Shown in pieces: positions 53,250 through 63,912 of a stretch of 64,000 nucleotides of DNA. Made by a program: the position numbers and the translations under genes. Position 1 is the first letter of the stretch. The number at the start of each line of letters is the position of its first letter. The stretch comes from Microbulbifer elongatus (lineage in GTDB: Bacteria; Pseudomonadota; Gammaproteobacteria; Pseudomonadales; Cellvibrionaceae): NCBI RefSeq assembly GCF_021165935.1, contig NZ_CP088953.1, positions 3,822,501-3,886,500 of the forward strand, given 5' to 3'. The notes beneath the pieces are model-generated. The model saw only the letters and a list, made by a program, of their open reading frames with translations, had not been told where the DNA came from and ran no database searches.

Positions 53250-56025
53250 ATGGACAAAACCCGTCTTTCTCGGGCAATCAAGGGCGCGATCGCGGCTGCC
53301 GCCGTTACATCCAGCTTTTCTACCGTTTCTCTTGCGCAGGATGTGCAGCAAGAAGTAGAAGAAATTGTTGTCACCGGTTCACGCATCCAGCGTGCGACAG
53401 ACGCCAATAGCGCCACGCCAATCAGTGTGTTTGATGCAGCCCAACTTGAGCAGTCAGGTCAGACAACGCTGGAAGACTTCCTGCAAAACATTCCTTCAAT
53501 GACTGGTGGCCAATTGGGTTCATCGGTCAACAACGGCAGCGGCGGTCTCGCCACGGTTTCTCTGCGCGGCCTCGGCTCTTCGCGCACCCTGATTCTGATG
53601 AATGGACGCCGCCTCAGTTCCTCTGGCGGTGCCACCGGTGTGGTTGACCTCAACACCATTCCGACCTCAGTGATCGAACGTGTAGAAATCCTGCGCGATG
53701 GTGCTTCCACGATTTACGGCTCGGACGCTATCGCCGGTGTAATCAACATCATCACCAAAAAAGGTTTTGAAGGCGCCGAGCTGACCTTCGATTACGGCGC
53801 CTCTACCCACGGCGACGGTGACGAGTACCTGGCGGCGATGACCATCGGTACCGGCAACGACAAAGGCCACGTGATGCTGAACGCGCAATACACCAAGCGC
53901 GAAGATATCTGGCAGGGTGATCGTCGGTTCTCTGAGTGCCCGCTGGGTGAGTCTGGTGGCAATGTCGTTTGTGGCGGTAGTCCTACTACCACGCCAGCGC
54001 GCTTCTCACCGACTGAAGACGATCGACAGCTGATCGTAGATCCGGTTACCGGTGTTGTGCGTAATTTCAACTCCACCACAGACGGGTACAACTATGCCGC
54101 GGCCAGCTACCTGACCACACCGCAAGAAGTGGCCTCCATTTATGGGTACGGAACCTACGAACTTTACGACTGGAAAGACGTAACTGACGTGCGAGCTTTC
54201 AGTGAGCTTTCCTACGTGAACCGCCGCTCAGACCAACTATTAGCTGCGGAAGGTACCTTCTGGGGACCGGAAGTCCCCGTTACCAACCCCTACAACCCGA
54301 TAGGCGAACCAGTGAATATTGGTCGTCGCTTGGAAGAGACCGGTGGTCGCGCTTTCAGTCAAGACCTTAGCACCTGGCGCGGTGTTGTCGGTCTTGAAGG
54401 GGAATTCTGTAACGAGTGGACCTGGGACCTGTCCTACAATTACTCCCGCTGGGTCGACACCCAGATTGACCGGGGGCGCGGTAATACCGTGCGCTTCGAG
54501 AACCTGCTGGACCCCGTTGCCTGTGCGGCCGACCCCGACTGTGCTGCTGCCGTAGGTGCGACTGGTGTAACCGCCTGGAACCCCTTCGCGGCCGGTACTC
54601 TGACCGAAGAAATGCAGAACTATGCGCTGGTGACCAATTCTCCGGTTGAACGCTCTTCACTGCGCAGCTTTCAAGCCAACCTGGTAGGTGACTTTGGCGA
54701 ATGGGCCCTCACCGGTGAAGCACCCGCATGGGCCATCGGCTATGAAAACCGTGCAGAGCGTACCGAGATCATACCGGATGGTGCGGCTGAAATTGGCCAG
54801 ATCTACTTCGTAAACGGCGATGCCTGGGGCGGCAACTATAGCGTGGATGAGTTTTACGGCGAGGTGCGCGTACCTGTACTGGAAGGTCGTCCCTGGGCAG
54901 AAATCCTCGCTTTCGAGGCATCTTTCCGCTACTCCGACTACAGCACCATTGGCGATGACACCACCTTCGGCGCAGTTGTTGAATACGCACCACTGGATGA
55001 GCTCCGTTTCCGCGGCACCTATTCCGAAGGGTTCCGAGCTCCAGGTCTGGATGATCTCTACCTGACCCCGACGGTGTCCGCCGAGACCTATTCGGACCCC
55101 TGTAATGGCTGGGACAGCAGCTTCAACGCCAATGTCCAGGCCAACTGTGCTGCGGACGGTATCGCCCCGGGAACCGCAATCGTTTCCCCGCAAGCCACCG
55201 GTCTGTTTGGCGGCAACCCGGATCTGGAGGCCGAGAAGTCTGAGAGCTGGACACTGGGTATGTGTGTGGACACCATCCTGGACTGACAACATGGGTTTCA
55301 CCGTTGATTACTTCAACATCAACATCGATGACGCGATTGGCACTCTGACCACCAACACTATTGTACAAGGTTGTTATGAGAGCCCCGGGTTCAGTTCACC
55401 GCTGTGTGACCTGATCACCGGTGCCGCAGCGGTAGGCAGTAGCCCATCACCTACCAGCCCATATCGCGCGAACGACAATACCATTGCCGGGCAGCTATTG
55501 AATAGCCAGAACGTGTCCACCTTTGAGACCTCCGGTGTCGACCTGGGCTTCGACTACAGCATGGATGCGGGCCCCGGTGTAGTGAGCGTGAACCTGTCTG
55601 CGACTTATCTGCACGAGTGGAAATACCGCGGCAGCGCAGAGGATCCGACCATTGATCTGGCGGGTTACTTCGGAGCCGACCCGGTAACCACGGCGATCGT
55701 GGCCTTCCCCGAGTGGAAGTTCTACGGAACCTTGGGCTATGAATACGACTGCTGGAGTGCATTCACCACCGTGCGGATGCTGGGTGAAGTCGATGACTTC
55801 GATCCATCACCTGCGGCTCTCGCAACCCATATTGATACCACCTGGTATCAAGATGTGAACTTCAACTACTTCCGCTGGGAAAATGTCACCCTGACCGGTG
55901 GTATCCGCAACATGTGGAATCAGCAGCCTCCCTATGTCACCAACTACGATGACATGAACACCCTGATGAGAAGCTATGACACCGTCGGCCGCTTCTTCTA
56001 CGGAAGTGTGACGCTGCAGTTTTAA
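53250..56025 (+). pseudogene. TonB-dependent receptor, frameshifted
   Basis: The first frame (53250-55286) encodes a signal peptide (AIAAAAVTSSFSTVSLAQD), TonB box (EEIVVTGSRI), plug (LEDFLQNIPSMTGGQ, VSLRGLGSSRTLILMNGRR, VEILRDGASTIYGSDAIAGV) and much of the barrel, to NPDLEAEKSESWTLGMCVD, then stops. The barrel continues in the +1 frame from about 55265 (VWTPSWTDNMGFTVDYFNIN) to a proper C-terminus (YDTVGRFFYGSVTLQF, stop 56025). One extra base near GTATGTGTGTGG (55258-55269) explains the break. With it removed, a receptor of about 924 residues results. It could be a true pseudogene, a phase-variable site or a sequencing error. Confidence 0.85.
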
Positions 56026-56044
56026 ACCTTTAAAACCTCTCTTG

Positions 56045-56074
56045 AAAGCCCTGCCTCGCGCAGGGCTTTTTTTT
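56045..56074 (+). terminator. Rho-independent terminator after the second receptor
   Basis: AGCCCTGC-CTCGC-GCAGGGCT followed by eight T, 22 bases after the receptor stop. Confidence 0.85.
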
Positions 56075-56202
56075 GCCAGCTACTGTACCTGCCCCGAATT
56101 CAACGTCCCGCCGCGAAGTTTTTGGACGATCGTCTTCAATAAAAGCAAGCTCAATATGACTAACGTGACTTTTGTTCTCGTGTGCAGTTTTTTTATTTTT
56201 TT

Positions 56203-56232
56203 TTGAGGGAACTTATTCCCAGTCCGTTAAAT
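56203..56232 (+). promoter_or_regulatory. Possible sigma-70 promoter of the third receptor
   Basis: TTGAGG (56203-56208), 18 bases, TTAAAT (56227-56232), about 100 bases before ATG 56331. It follows a T-rich tract. Tentative. Confidence 0.35.
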
Positions 56233-56244
56233 ACACGTTGGGAA

Positions 56245-56274
56245 GGAAATGACCGCTTGGGGGTAGTCATTTCC
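56245..56274 (+). promoter_or_regulatory. Perfect hairpin in the leader of the third receptor
   Basis: GGAAATGAC and GTCATTTCC form a perfect nine-base stem with a 12-base loop, 56 bases before the start codon. No T run follows, so it is not a terminator. It may be an operator or a 5' stabilising structure. Confidence 0.5.
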
Positions 56275-56330
56275 GCACACGCCAAACCTGGCAACACACT
56301 AAAAATCCAACGATCAAGAGAGGATTTAGA

Positions 56331-58073
56331 ATGAAAAAGAACCTCCTGTCCGTAGCCGTAGCCGCTACGATCATGGTTCCAGCCCTGCCTGCGTTCGCAC
56401 AAGAAGATGCTACGATGGTGGAAGAGGTAGTGGTTACCGGTTCTCGCATTAAGCGCACTAACTTTGACGAAGCGGCGCAAGTAGTAAGCATGGATCGTGC
56501 AGACATCGATGCTCTCGGCAACCTGATGATCGCCGATACCCTGCGCAACACTCCGCTGAACTCTTTGGGTTCTTTTAACGAGCGCTCCGGTAGCTCCGCC
56601 CAGTCCAACGCTACTGTTGACCTGCGTGGTCTCGGCTCTCAACGCAGCCTTGTCATGATCAACGGACGCCGTATGCCGGGCTCCCCGAACTTGGGTGCCG
56701 CATCCATCAACTTGAATATGATCCCGATGGCGGCTGTTGAGCGTATTGACATTCTGGCTGACGGCGCTTCTGCCGTGTACGGTTCAGACGCAGTAGCTGG
56801 CGTTGTCAACCTGATGATGCGCGAGAACTTCGAAGGCATTGAATTCACCACTCGCCGTGGTGATCGTGCTAACGACGACGGAATCGAAGAGTCTTTCAGT
56901 TTTGTAACCGGCCTTTCAAGCGACCGCGGCAACATCACCTTCTCCGCTGAGTACAATCATCGCGACCCAATTTTTGACGGTGATCGTGAATACACTTCTG
57001 CTTGGATTCGCGACAATGGTGACGGTCGGCTTGATGCCTACCTAGATACCGATGGCTACTCTTACTACGGTAAGACCATCGAGATTTACGATCCGAATAC
57101 AGAGTATTACAGCATCGAAGCCGCCACCAGCTGCGCTGATGACTCCACGTTTATGGAAACTGGAGCTGCGGCCTTTGGTGAACCTGATGGCACTCTGTGT
57201 ACTTACCCGTATGCAAATATTTCTGCCAACAAAGCAGAACTGAGTCGCATCAATACCTTCCTGAGCGCAAACTACGAAATTTCCGACAACGTCGAGTTCT
57301 ACGCGAATGCGCTCTTCTCGAAAGTTGAATCGTTTGGTCGCTACGCACCGCCTGCGGCTGCATGGTCTGACATGCCAGCTGACTATGCGGACGTTCCCTT
57401 CGATGTCGATGCCCTTTTGGCCGATGGCTCTATCACTGACGACTACGAGATCACGGGCTACTACCGCTGGACCAACATCGGCCCGCGTGACAATAACGTT
57501 ACTGACACTCAGTACGACTTCACTTTGGGCTTCCGCGGCGACCTGCCGAACGGCATGAGCTATGAGACTTATGCACAGAAAGGACGCTACGAGGTTAAAG
57601 AGTTCGGTTCATACTACCTCTCCTATCCAGGTCTGGACTATGTCTTGAACAATGGCATTGACCCATTCTCGGATGAAGGTGCGGCCGCCATGCGCGCCCT
57701 AACCTCTCAGAACAACTTCACCGATCAAACCAAAGTTTACGGTCACCTCCAGTTCGATGGTGGCGACTGGTTTGGTGCAGGCGAGACCATCGTGCTGACC
57801 GGCGCGGAAGCATATACAGTTTCGTATGCTAACCAGTATGACAACGCCTCCGAGGCTGGCTTGGTGGGAGGCAGCTCCGGCAACTCGGCTGCAGGGGAAC
57901 GTGATGTCGCCGCAGTGTTTGCTGAAGCGATTATCCCAGTCATGGATCAAATGGAAGTAAATGCTGCTGTTCGTTACGATAACTACAGTGACTTCGGTTC
58001 CAATGTTGCTCCCTCCCTGTCTGCGAGCTACAACCTGACCGACTCCCTGACTCTGCGGGCCTTCTCGGCGTAG
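56331..58073 (+). pseudogene. TonB-dependent receptor truncated in the barrel
   Basis: The frame encodes a signal peptide (LLSVAVAATIMVPALPAFAQ), TonB box (VEEVVVTGSRIKR), plug (VDLRGLGSQRSLVMINGRR, VERIDILADGASAVYGSDAVAGVVNL) and about two thirds of a receptor, ending at VRYDNYSDFGSNVAPSLSAS then LTLRAFSA and a stop (580 residues). The neighbouring receptor continues at this exact point with SEGFRAPGL and 300 or so more residues, including the final strand needed for outer-membrane insertion. The sequence after the break belongs to the convergent lipoprotein gene. It is probably non-functional. Confidence 0.85.
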
Positions 58074-58990
58074 TGGTCGGCGAGGTCAAACTTTTCCTGT
58101 TTGCGATACAGGCGCTCCAGGTTGCTTATGGCAATGGTGTGATTACTCTTCAGCTGCAGCGCCTGCTGATAACTCTGCTCTGCGGCGCCATACGCCCGGT
58201 TGCGACTGTAAAGTGCCCCGAGGTTTGCCCACAGATCCGCATCTCCTGGCCTCAGGTCCAACGCCTTACGCAAATAGCGAAACGCATCGACCATTTGCGC
58301 CTGCTGCATCAGCTCGAGACCGCGATTGCTGTAATACTGAGCGAATGCCTCGGTGTCCGACAGCCTGCGCTGGTCGTAGATGGGGTCGTAGGCCTCGAGA
58401 TTGAAATCCACCACGCGGCGGCCCCGGGGGCTCTCGCTCACCATATTGATATGGCGGTACACCACAAAGGTCTGCGACTCCTCATGCCCCCATACCGGTG
58501 GCACTTCCACCTGATTGAAGTAGGCATCCGCCCCCAGTTCCCGCGCCATGGCCACCATCATCACGGTAAAGGCCATACAGTTGCCCACCTGCTCGCGGTA
58601 TGTGTCACTGGCGGTCAATGTCTGATCTGCCTGATACTGGACGGTGAAGTCGCGATTCTCGAAGCCTTGCAGCAGCGCAGCCAGACGCTGCTGGGGACTG
58701 GCCTGCGGGGCGACACGAGCGAGGTACCTGCGCATTTCCAGAGAGAGACCGAGAATATCGTCTTCCGGCAACGCCATTCGCGGTACCGGCTGCTCAAACA
58801 GCGCCTGACCTGAGAGCAGCCAGCCCACATCTGCCGGGGCTGGGGGATCGACCGGGTTGCTGGCGCAGCCGGCCAGTAGAACCGCGGCAATCGCCGTACA
58901 GGCAGCGACCCGCCTGGGCTGGAAACGCGGGCGGTTCGCGGAATGTGACCGTTTGATTTCTGGCAGTCCAGAATTTTCCGGGGTTTTCAT
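58028..58990 (-). CDS. Transglutaminase-like/TPR lipoprotein
   Basis: The 320-residue lipoprotein has a lipobox (AAVLLAGCAS, lipidated Cys about residue 41). A transglutaminase-like domain follows (catalytic Cys in EQVGNCMAFTVMMVAMAREL, His in FVVYRHINMVS, acid in RRVVDFNLEAYD). Two to three TPR units are C-terminal (AFRYLRKALDLRPGDADLWANLG, GAAEQSYQQALQLKSNHTIAISNLE, KFDLADHYAEKA). The last residues (about RRVRESVRL) lie in DNA that also encodes the truncated receptor, so the native C-terminus may have been replaced. ATG 58990 has GGGGAG seven bases upstream. Confidence 0.82.
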   Translation of the reverse strand: MKTPENSGLPEIKRSHSANRPRFQPRRVAACTAIAAVLLAGCASNPVDPPAPADVGWLLSGQALFEQPVPRMALPEDDILGLSLEMRRYLARVAPQASPQQRLAALLQGFENRDFTVQYQADQTLTASDTYREQVGNCMAFTVMMVAMARELGADAYFNQVEVPPVWGHEESQTFVVYRHINMVSESPRGRRVVDFNLEAYDPIYDQRRLSDTEAFAQYYSNRGLELMQQAQMVDAFRYLRKALDLRPGDADLWANLGALYSRNRAYGAAEQSYQQALQLKSNHTIAISNLERLYRKQEKFDLADHYAEKARRVRESVRL

Positions 58991-59175
58991 GGTTATTCTC
59001 CCCATAACGTGTTCTGAATCTCTGATTTTCCACAATTCCTGTCGCGTAGGAATACCTTTCGCAGGTTCATTTCCTGTTTCACCTGTAACCATTCGCCAGT
59101 TTCCGGGACCGCTGTTACACTCGGAAAGGTCTCAATTAAAGCTATAACGAGCAAATAACAATCGGAACAACTGAT

Positions 59176-60714
59176 ATGTCGTCACAGCCACAACAAAACA
59201 GCGATGGCTTTTTTGGCCATCCCAAGGGGCTTTCCACCCTCTTCTTTACCGAGATGTGGGAGCGGATGAGTTACTACGGCATGCGGGCTCTGCTGGTCCT
59301 GTTTATGACCGCCAGCCTGCAGCAGGAAGGCCTGGCCTTTACCTTTGCCGCCGCTACCGCCATCTACGGCCTCTACACCGGCGCGGTGTACTTTCTCGGC
59401 CTCCCCGGTGGCTGGATTGCGGACCGCCTGCTCGGCGGGCAGCGCACCGTCTGGTACGGCGGCATCATCATCATGTGCGGCCATATCGTGCTCGCCATTC
59501 CCAGCGAACACACCTTCTTTATTGGCCTGATACTGGTTGCCACCGGCACTGGCCTGCTCAAGCCCAATATCAGCGCACTGGTTGGCCACCTCTACGCCGA
59601 CGACGATGTGCGTCGCGACAGTGGCTATGCCCTGTATCACATGGGTATCAATATTGGCTCCGTGCTGGGCTACATGATCTGTGGCTACTTCGGTGAGAAA
59701 GTCGGTTGGCACTGGGGCTTTGGTGCCGCTGCGGTAGGTATGGCAATTGGCCTGGTTCAGTACCGCAAGACCATCGGTAACCTGGGCGATGCGAGCCTGA
59801 AGCCGGAGCACCCGATGACACCAGCGGGCGAAAAGAAAGCCTGGAGCACCATCTGGGCGATCGTTGGTACCGTCGTGGTGATTACCGCCCTGACCATGAG
59901 CGGCGTGATCGCTTTTGACCCGGTTGCCGTAGCCAAGTACGTGGCCATTGCCTTTACCGTCATCTTCTTCGCCTACTACGCCTACATCTATTTTGGCGGC
60001 AAGCTGACCCAGGCCGAGAAGAAGCGCATGTGGGCCCTGTTCCTGGTGTGTGTGGCTTCCGCCTGTTTCTGGTCCGGATTCGAACAGGCGGGCTCCTCCC
60101 TGAACCTGTTTGGTCGTGACTTTACCGACCGCATGATCGGGTCCTTCGAGATTCCGGCATCCTGGTTCCAGAATGTGAACCCGATGTTCATCATCATTCT
60201 GTCTCCCTTCTTCGCCGCCCTGTGGATCAACCTGGGCAAGCGCATGATCTCGCCATCCTATGGCATGAAGTGCGCCATCGGCCTGATCATTATGGCCACC
60301 GGCTTTATCGTGATGTTCTTCGCCGCCCAGCAAGCCGCGGCAGGCCTGAAAGTCGCGCCGATGTGGCTGGTAACCACTTACTTCCTGCACACGGTGGGTG
60401 AACTGTGCCTGAGCCCGGTGGCCCTGAGTGCAGTGAGCAAGCTGTCGCCGCGTCGCTTTGCTGGCCAGATGATGGGTGTGTTCGTACTCACCTACTCCAT
60501 CGGTAACATTATTGCCGGCCTGTTGGCGGGTAACCTCGATCCGAACAATGTTTCCGAGCTGCCGAACCTGTACCTGCAGATCGCCATCTTCAGCATTGGT
60601 ATCGGTGCCGTGATTGCGCTGATCAGCCTCAAGTCCAAGTCCTGGGAAGGTCAGGGTGAAGAGCACATCGAAGCAATTGAGCCGGCCGAGGCGCCTGCGA
60701 AGACGGTTGGATAA
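59176..60714 (+). CDS. POT/PTR family proton-dependent oligopeptide transporter
   Basis: The 512-residue transporter has the POT motifs FFTEMWERMSYYGMRALLVLF, GTGLLKPNISALVGHLY and YALYHMGINIGSVLGYM, with about 14 hydrophobic segments and a central amphipathic insertion. It takes up di/tripeptides with protons. It is related to the transporter at 36735-38216 but clearly a different copy. It is divergent from the lipoprotein gene; the Shine-Dalgarno before ATG 59176 is weak (GGAA about 10 bases upstream). Confidence 0.93.
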   Translation: MSSQPQQNSDGFFGHPKGLSTLFFTEMWERMSYYGMRALLVLFMTASLQQEGLAFTFAAATAIYGLYTGAVYFLGLPGGWIADRLLGGQRTVWYGGIIIMCGHIVLAIPSEHTFFIGLILVATGTGLLKPNISALVGHLYADDDVRRDSGYALYHMGINIGSVLGYMICGYFGEKVGWHWGFGAAAVGMAIGLVQYRKTIGNLGDASLKPEHPMTPAGEKKAWSTIWAIVGTVVVITALTMSGVIAFDPVAVAKYVAIAFTVIFFAYYAYIYFGGKLTQAEKKRMWALFLVCVASACFWSGFEQAGSSLNLFGRDFTDRMIGSFEIPASWFQNVNPMFIIILSPFFAALWINLGKRMISPSYGMKCAIGLIIMATGFIVMFFAAQQAAAGLKVAPMWLVTTYFLHTVGELCLSPVALSAVSKLSPRRFAGQMMGVFVLTYSIGNIIAGLLAGNLDPNNVSELPNLYLQIAIFSIGIGAVIALISLKSKSWEGQGEEHIEAIEPAEAPAKTVG

Positions 60715-60734
60715 TCGGCTTAGCCCGAACGGAA

Positions 60735-60770
60735 AAGGCCGCTGCGGGAAACCGCAGCGGCCTTTTTTTT
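60735..60770 (+). terminator. Rho-independent terminator after the POT transporter
   Basis: AAGGCCGCTGCGG, GAAA loop, CCGCAGCGGCCTT, then a run of T to 60770: a perfect 13-base stem. Confidence 0.92.
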
Positions 60771-60817
60771 GTGGTGGGTGAACCACCCTGTGGGAGGCTG
60801 CCTTACAGGGCCCGTTA

Positions 60818-61642
60818 TTAGCTGGCGACCACTGCGTAGTTCAGCCAGATAAAGCGGGCACCGATAAAGAATAACAGCCCGGCAAAGCAGTTCTTCAGTA
60901 ACTGCGGAGACAGCTTGTGGGCCAGCAGGGCACCGAAGCGCGCAAACCAGGTGCTGGCGAGTACGATACCGAGAAACGCGGGCCAGTAGATATAACCACC
61001 GCTCCACTCCGGTAATTGCGGGTTATTCCAGCCCTGCACCGCAAAACTGAGCGCACCGGCAATGGCGATGGGCAGGCCGCAGGCGGCTGACGTCGCCACC
61101 GCACGCTGCATGACCACATGACAGCGGGACAGGAAGGGCACCGTCAGTGAGCCCCCACCAATCCCGAAGATGGCGGAAACCCAGCCGATAAAACCACCGG
61201 CAATGGACAAACCCACTTTTCCCGGCACCTTTTCACCATTGGTGGGCAGCGGCCCCTTGCGCAGTCCATCCAACCACATCTTGAGTGCAATACCGACCGC
61301 AAACAGCCCGATCAGCAGCTGCAGCCAGGCGCCGCTCAACCAGTCTGCGGTCACGCCTCCAATCCAGGAGCCGAGCAGAATACCCGGCGCCATGGCGGCG
61401 AAAATGGCCCAATCCACCGCGCGTTTACCGTGATGAGTGCGCACTGAGCTGATGGAGGTAATGATGATGGTCGCGAGCGACGTGCCGACGGCCATATGGG
61501 TGAGAATCTCGGGGGCGATCCCCTGGGCAGTAAATACCAGCACCAGCGCCGGCACGATAATCAGGCCTCCGCCCACGCCGAACAGGCCGGCAATGGTCCC
61601 TGCACCCATCCCCACCAACAGGTAAATCAATAACACTTCCAC
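60818..61642 (-). CDS. TSUP (TauE/SafE) family sulfite/sulfonate permease-like protein
   Basis: The 274-residue protein has eight or so membrane helices in two homologous halves, each with a Gly-rich motif (GAGTIAGLFGVGGGLIIVPAL at the N-terminus; GWVSAIFGIGGGSLTVPFL in the middle). This is the DUF81/TauE pattern. Family members export sulfite, sulfoacetate or similar anions; the substrate here is unknown. The start is GTG 61642 with GGGAG six bases upstream. Confidence 0.9.
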   Translation of the reverse strand: MEVLLIYLLVGMGAGTIAGLFGVGGGLIIVPALVLVFTAQGIAPEILTHMAVGTSLATIIITSISSVRTHHGKRAVDWAIFAAMAPGILLGSWIGGVTADWLSGAWLQLLIGLFAVGIALKMWLDGLRKGPLPTNGEKVPGKVGLSIAGGFIGWVSAIFGIGGGSLTVPFLSRCHVVMQRAVATSAACGLPIAIAGALSFAVQGWNNPQLPEWSGGYIYWPAFLGIVLASTWFARFGALLAHKLSPQLLKNCFAGLLFFIGARFIWLNYAVVAS

Positions 61643-61679
61643 TGCGCACTCCCGTCCCGTATTTCAATTTTCTACCAGC

Positions 61680-61710
61680 AAAAAAAACGGCGGCATATAG
61701 CCACCGTTTT
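61680..61710 (-). terminator. Rho-independent terminator after pnp
   Basis: On the minus strand AAAACGGTGGC, TATAT loop, GCCGCCGTTTT and a run of eight T; one G-U pair in the stem. Confidence 0.9.
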
Positions 61711-61747
61711 CCGTCGCTTGCAAGCAAGCGTGCCAAACCGGGAGGAA

Positions 61748-63865
61748 TTACTCCTCGCCAGTGGCCTCATCCGCCTGCTCGGCTTCTTCGGCTTTGGCTT
61801 CCTTGATGGACAGCTTGATGCGGCCGCGCTGGTCTACGTCCAGCACCTTCACTTTGACCATCTGGCCTTCGCTCAGATAGTCGGTGACCGCATTGACGCG
61901 CTCTTCGGCGATCTGGGAGATATGCACCAAGCCGTCTTTGCCCGGCAGGAAGTTTACGAATGCGCCGAAGTCGACGATACGTACCACCTTACCTTCGTAG
62001 ATGGCTCCGATCTCGGCTTCCGCGGTGATTTCCTCGATACGAGTAACTGCCGCTTCCAGGCTCTGGCCGTCTTCACCGAATACCTTCACGGAACCATCGT
62101 CTTCGATGTCGATGGAGGCACCGGTTTCTTCGGTGATGGAGCGGATGGTCGCGCCGCCTTTACCGATCACGTCGCGGATTTTATCCGGATGGATCTTCAG
62201 GGTGGCGTAACGGGGGGCGTTTTCATTCACTACGGAACGGGACTCGCCGATTACCTTGTTCATTTCCGCCAGGATATGCAGGCGCGCATGCAAGGCCTGC
62301 TCCAGGGCAGTTTCCATGATCTCTTCGGTGATACCTTCGATCTTGATGTCCATCTGCAGCGCAGTTACACCAGAAGCGGTACCGGCTACCTTGAAGTCCA
62401 TGTCGCCCAGATGGTCTTCGTCACCCAGGATATCGGTCAGAACCGCGAAGCCTTCGTCTTCCTTCACCAGGCCCATCGCGATACCGGCAACCGGCGCTTT
62501 CAGCGGTACACCTGCGTCCATCAGTGCCAGGCTGGAACCACACACGGAAGCCATGGAGCTGGAGCCGTTGGATTCTGTGATCTCGGAAACCACTCGCAGT
62601 GTGTAGGGGAATTCTTCCGGGTTCGGCAGAACAGCCGCGATACCGCGGCGGGCCAGACGACCGTGGCCGATTTCACGACGGCCGGTCGCACCCACACGAC
62701 CTGCTTCACCTACAGAGTAGGGAGGGAAGTTGTAGTGCAGCATAAAGTAGTCTTTACGCTCGCCTTCCAGGGCGTCGATGATCTGTGCATCGCGGGTAGC
62801 GCCAAGAGTGGAAACCACCAGTGCCTGAGTTTCACCGCGGGTGAACAGCGCAGAGCCGTGAGACTTCGGCAGTACGCCGACTTCTACGGAGATCGGGCGA
62901 ACGGTTTTGGTGTCGCGACCGTCGATACGGGGCTCACCGCGCACCACGGCGCCGCGTACGGTTTTCTTCTCCAGCTTGCCGAAGTAGCTTTTCACTGTGC
63001 CGGCATCCAGCTCTTCGGTGGACAGGGCTTCGGCCGCTTCGTTGCGCAGCTCGCCCAGACGGGCGGTGCGCTGCTGCTTGTCGGTGATCTTGTAGGCTTC
63101 TGCCACTTTCTCACCGAACTGCGCTTCCAGCGCGGATTTCAGATCTTCGTTGACCGCTTCAGCCTGCCAGTCCCAGGTGGGCTTGCCAGCTTCGGCTTTC
63201 AGCTCGGCGCAGACTTTAACAACGGCCTGCATTTCCTGGTGGGCGAACAGTACCGCGCCCAGCATGATGTCTTCCGGCAGCTCGGCGGCTTCGGATTCCA
63301 CCATCAGAACCGCGTCTTTGGTACCAGCCACAACCATGTCCAGCTCGGACTCTTTCAGAGCCGCGTAGCCCGGGTTCAGGATGTAGCCATCTTTTTCGGT
63401 GTAACCCACACGCGCGGCGCCAATCGGGCCAGCGAAAGGAATACCAGATACGGACAGTGCCGCGGAGGTGCCGATCATGCCGGCGATATCCGGATCTACG
63501 TCTTTTTCCGCAGACAGTACGGTAATCATCACCTGTACTTCGTTCATAAAGCCGTTCGGGAACAGCGGGCGGATCGGACGGTCGATCAGACGGGAGGTCA
63601 GAGTTTCTTTCTCGGACGGGCGGCCTTCACGCTTGAAGAAGCCACCGGGAATCTTGCCGGCCGCGTAGGCCTTTTCTACATAGTGTACGGACAGCGGGAA
63701 GAAGCTCTGGTCTGGCTTGGCTTCTTTGGCACCGACAACGGTACACAACACAACGGTTTCACCCATGGTGACCAGCGCTGCACCAGTGGCCTGACGTGCG
63801 ATACGGCCAGTTTCAATGGTGACTTGCTGATTTCCGTACTGGAATGTTTTGGTTACTGGATTCAC
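61748..63865 (-). CDS. pnp: Polynucleotide phosphorylase (PNPase)
   Basis: The 705-residue enzyme has two RNase PH-like domains ([43 protein letters not shown]; then [72 protein letters not shown]). A KH domain ([20 protein letters not shown]) and an S1 domain ([33 protein letters not shown]) follow. It degrades RNA 3'-5' by phosphorolysis in the degradosome. The start was set at GTG 63865 with AGGAAAG six bases upstream; the ATG 42 bases earlier is not in the family. rpsO is probably just beyond the right edge. Confidence 0.97.
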   Translation of the reverse strand: MNPVTKTFQYGNQQVTIETGRIARQATGAALVTMGETVVLCTVVGAKEAKPDQSFFPLSVHYVEKAYAAGKIPGGFFKREGRPSEKETLTSRLIDRPIRPLFPNGFMNEVQVMITVLSAEKDVDPDIAGMIGTSAALSVSGIPFAGPIGAARVGYTEKDGYILNPGYAALKESELDMVVAGTKDAVLMVESEAAELPEDIMLGAVLFAHQEMQAVVKVCAELKAEAGKPTWDWQAEAVNEDLKSALEAQFGEKVAEAYKITDKQQRTARLGELRNEAAEALSTEELDAGTVKSYFGKLEKKTVRGAVVRGEPRIDGRDTKTVRPISVEVGVLPKSHGSALFTRGETQALVVSTLGATRDAQIIDALEGERKDYFMLHYNFPPYSVGEAGRVGATGRREIGHGRLARRGIAAVLPNPEEFPYTLRVVSEITESNGSSSMASVCGSSLALMDAGVPLKAPVAGIAMGLVKEDEGFAVLTDILGDEDHLGDMDFKVAGTASGVTALQMDIKIEGITEEIMETALEQALHARLHILAEMNKVIGESRSVVNENAPRYATLKIHPDKIRDVIGKGGATIRSITEETGASIDIEDDGSVKVFGEDGQSLEAAVTRIEEITAEAEIGAIYEGKVVRIVDFGAFVNFLPGKDGLVHISQIAEERVNAVTDYLSEGQMVKVKVLDVDQRGRIKLSIKEAKAEEAEQADEATGEE

Positions 63866-63888
63866 TAGTTTCTTTCCTGTTTCCTTAC

Positions 63889-63912
63889 GGCTGCTGGCCC
63901 ATTCCAACAGCC
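63889..63912 (-). promoter_or_regulatory. Hairpin in the pnp leader
   Basis: On the minus strand GGCTGTTGG, six-base loop, CCAGCAGCC: a nine-base stem with one G-U pair, 24 bases before the pnp start. In E. coli a leader stem upstream of pnp is cut by RNase III for PNPase autoregulation; equivalence here is inference. Confidence 0.5.

Noticed and set aside
59182..60786. 534-codon open frame opposite the POT transporter
   Set aside because: His/Gly/Gln-rich antisense translation with no ribosome site or homology; the plus-strand transporter is unambiguous.
61718..63868. 716-codon open frame opposite pnp
   Set aside because: It mirrors pnp codon for codon on the other strand, has no recognisable domain and arises from the GC-rich codon pattern; PNPase on the minus strand has all family motifs.
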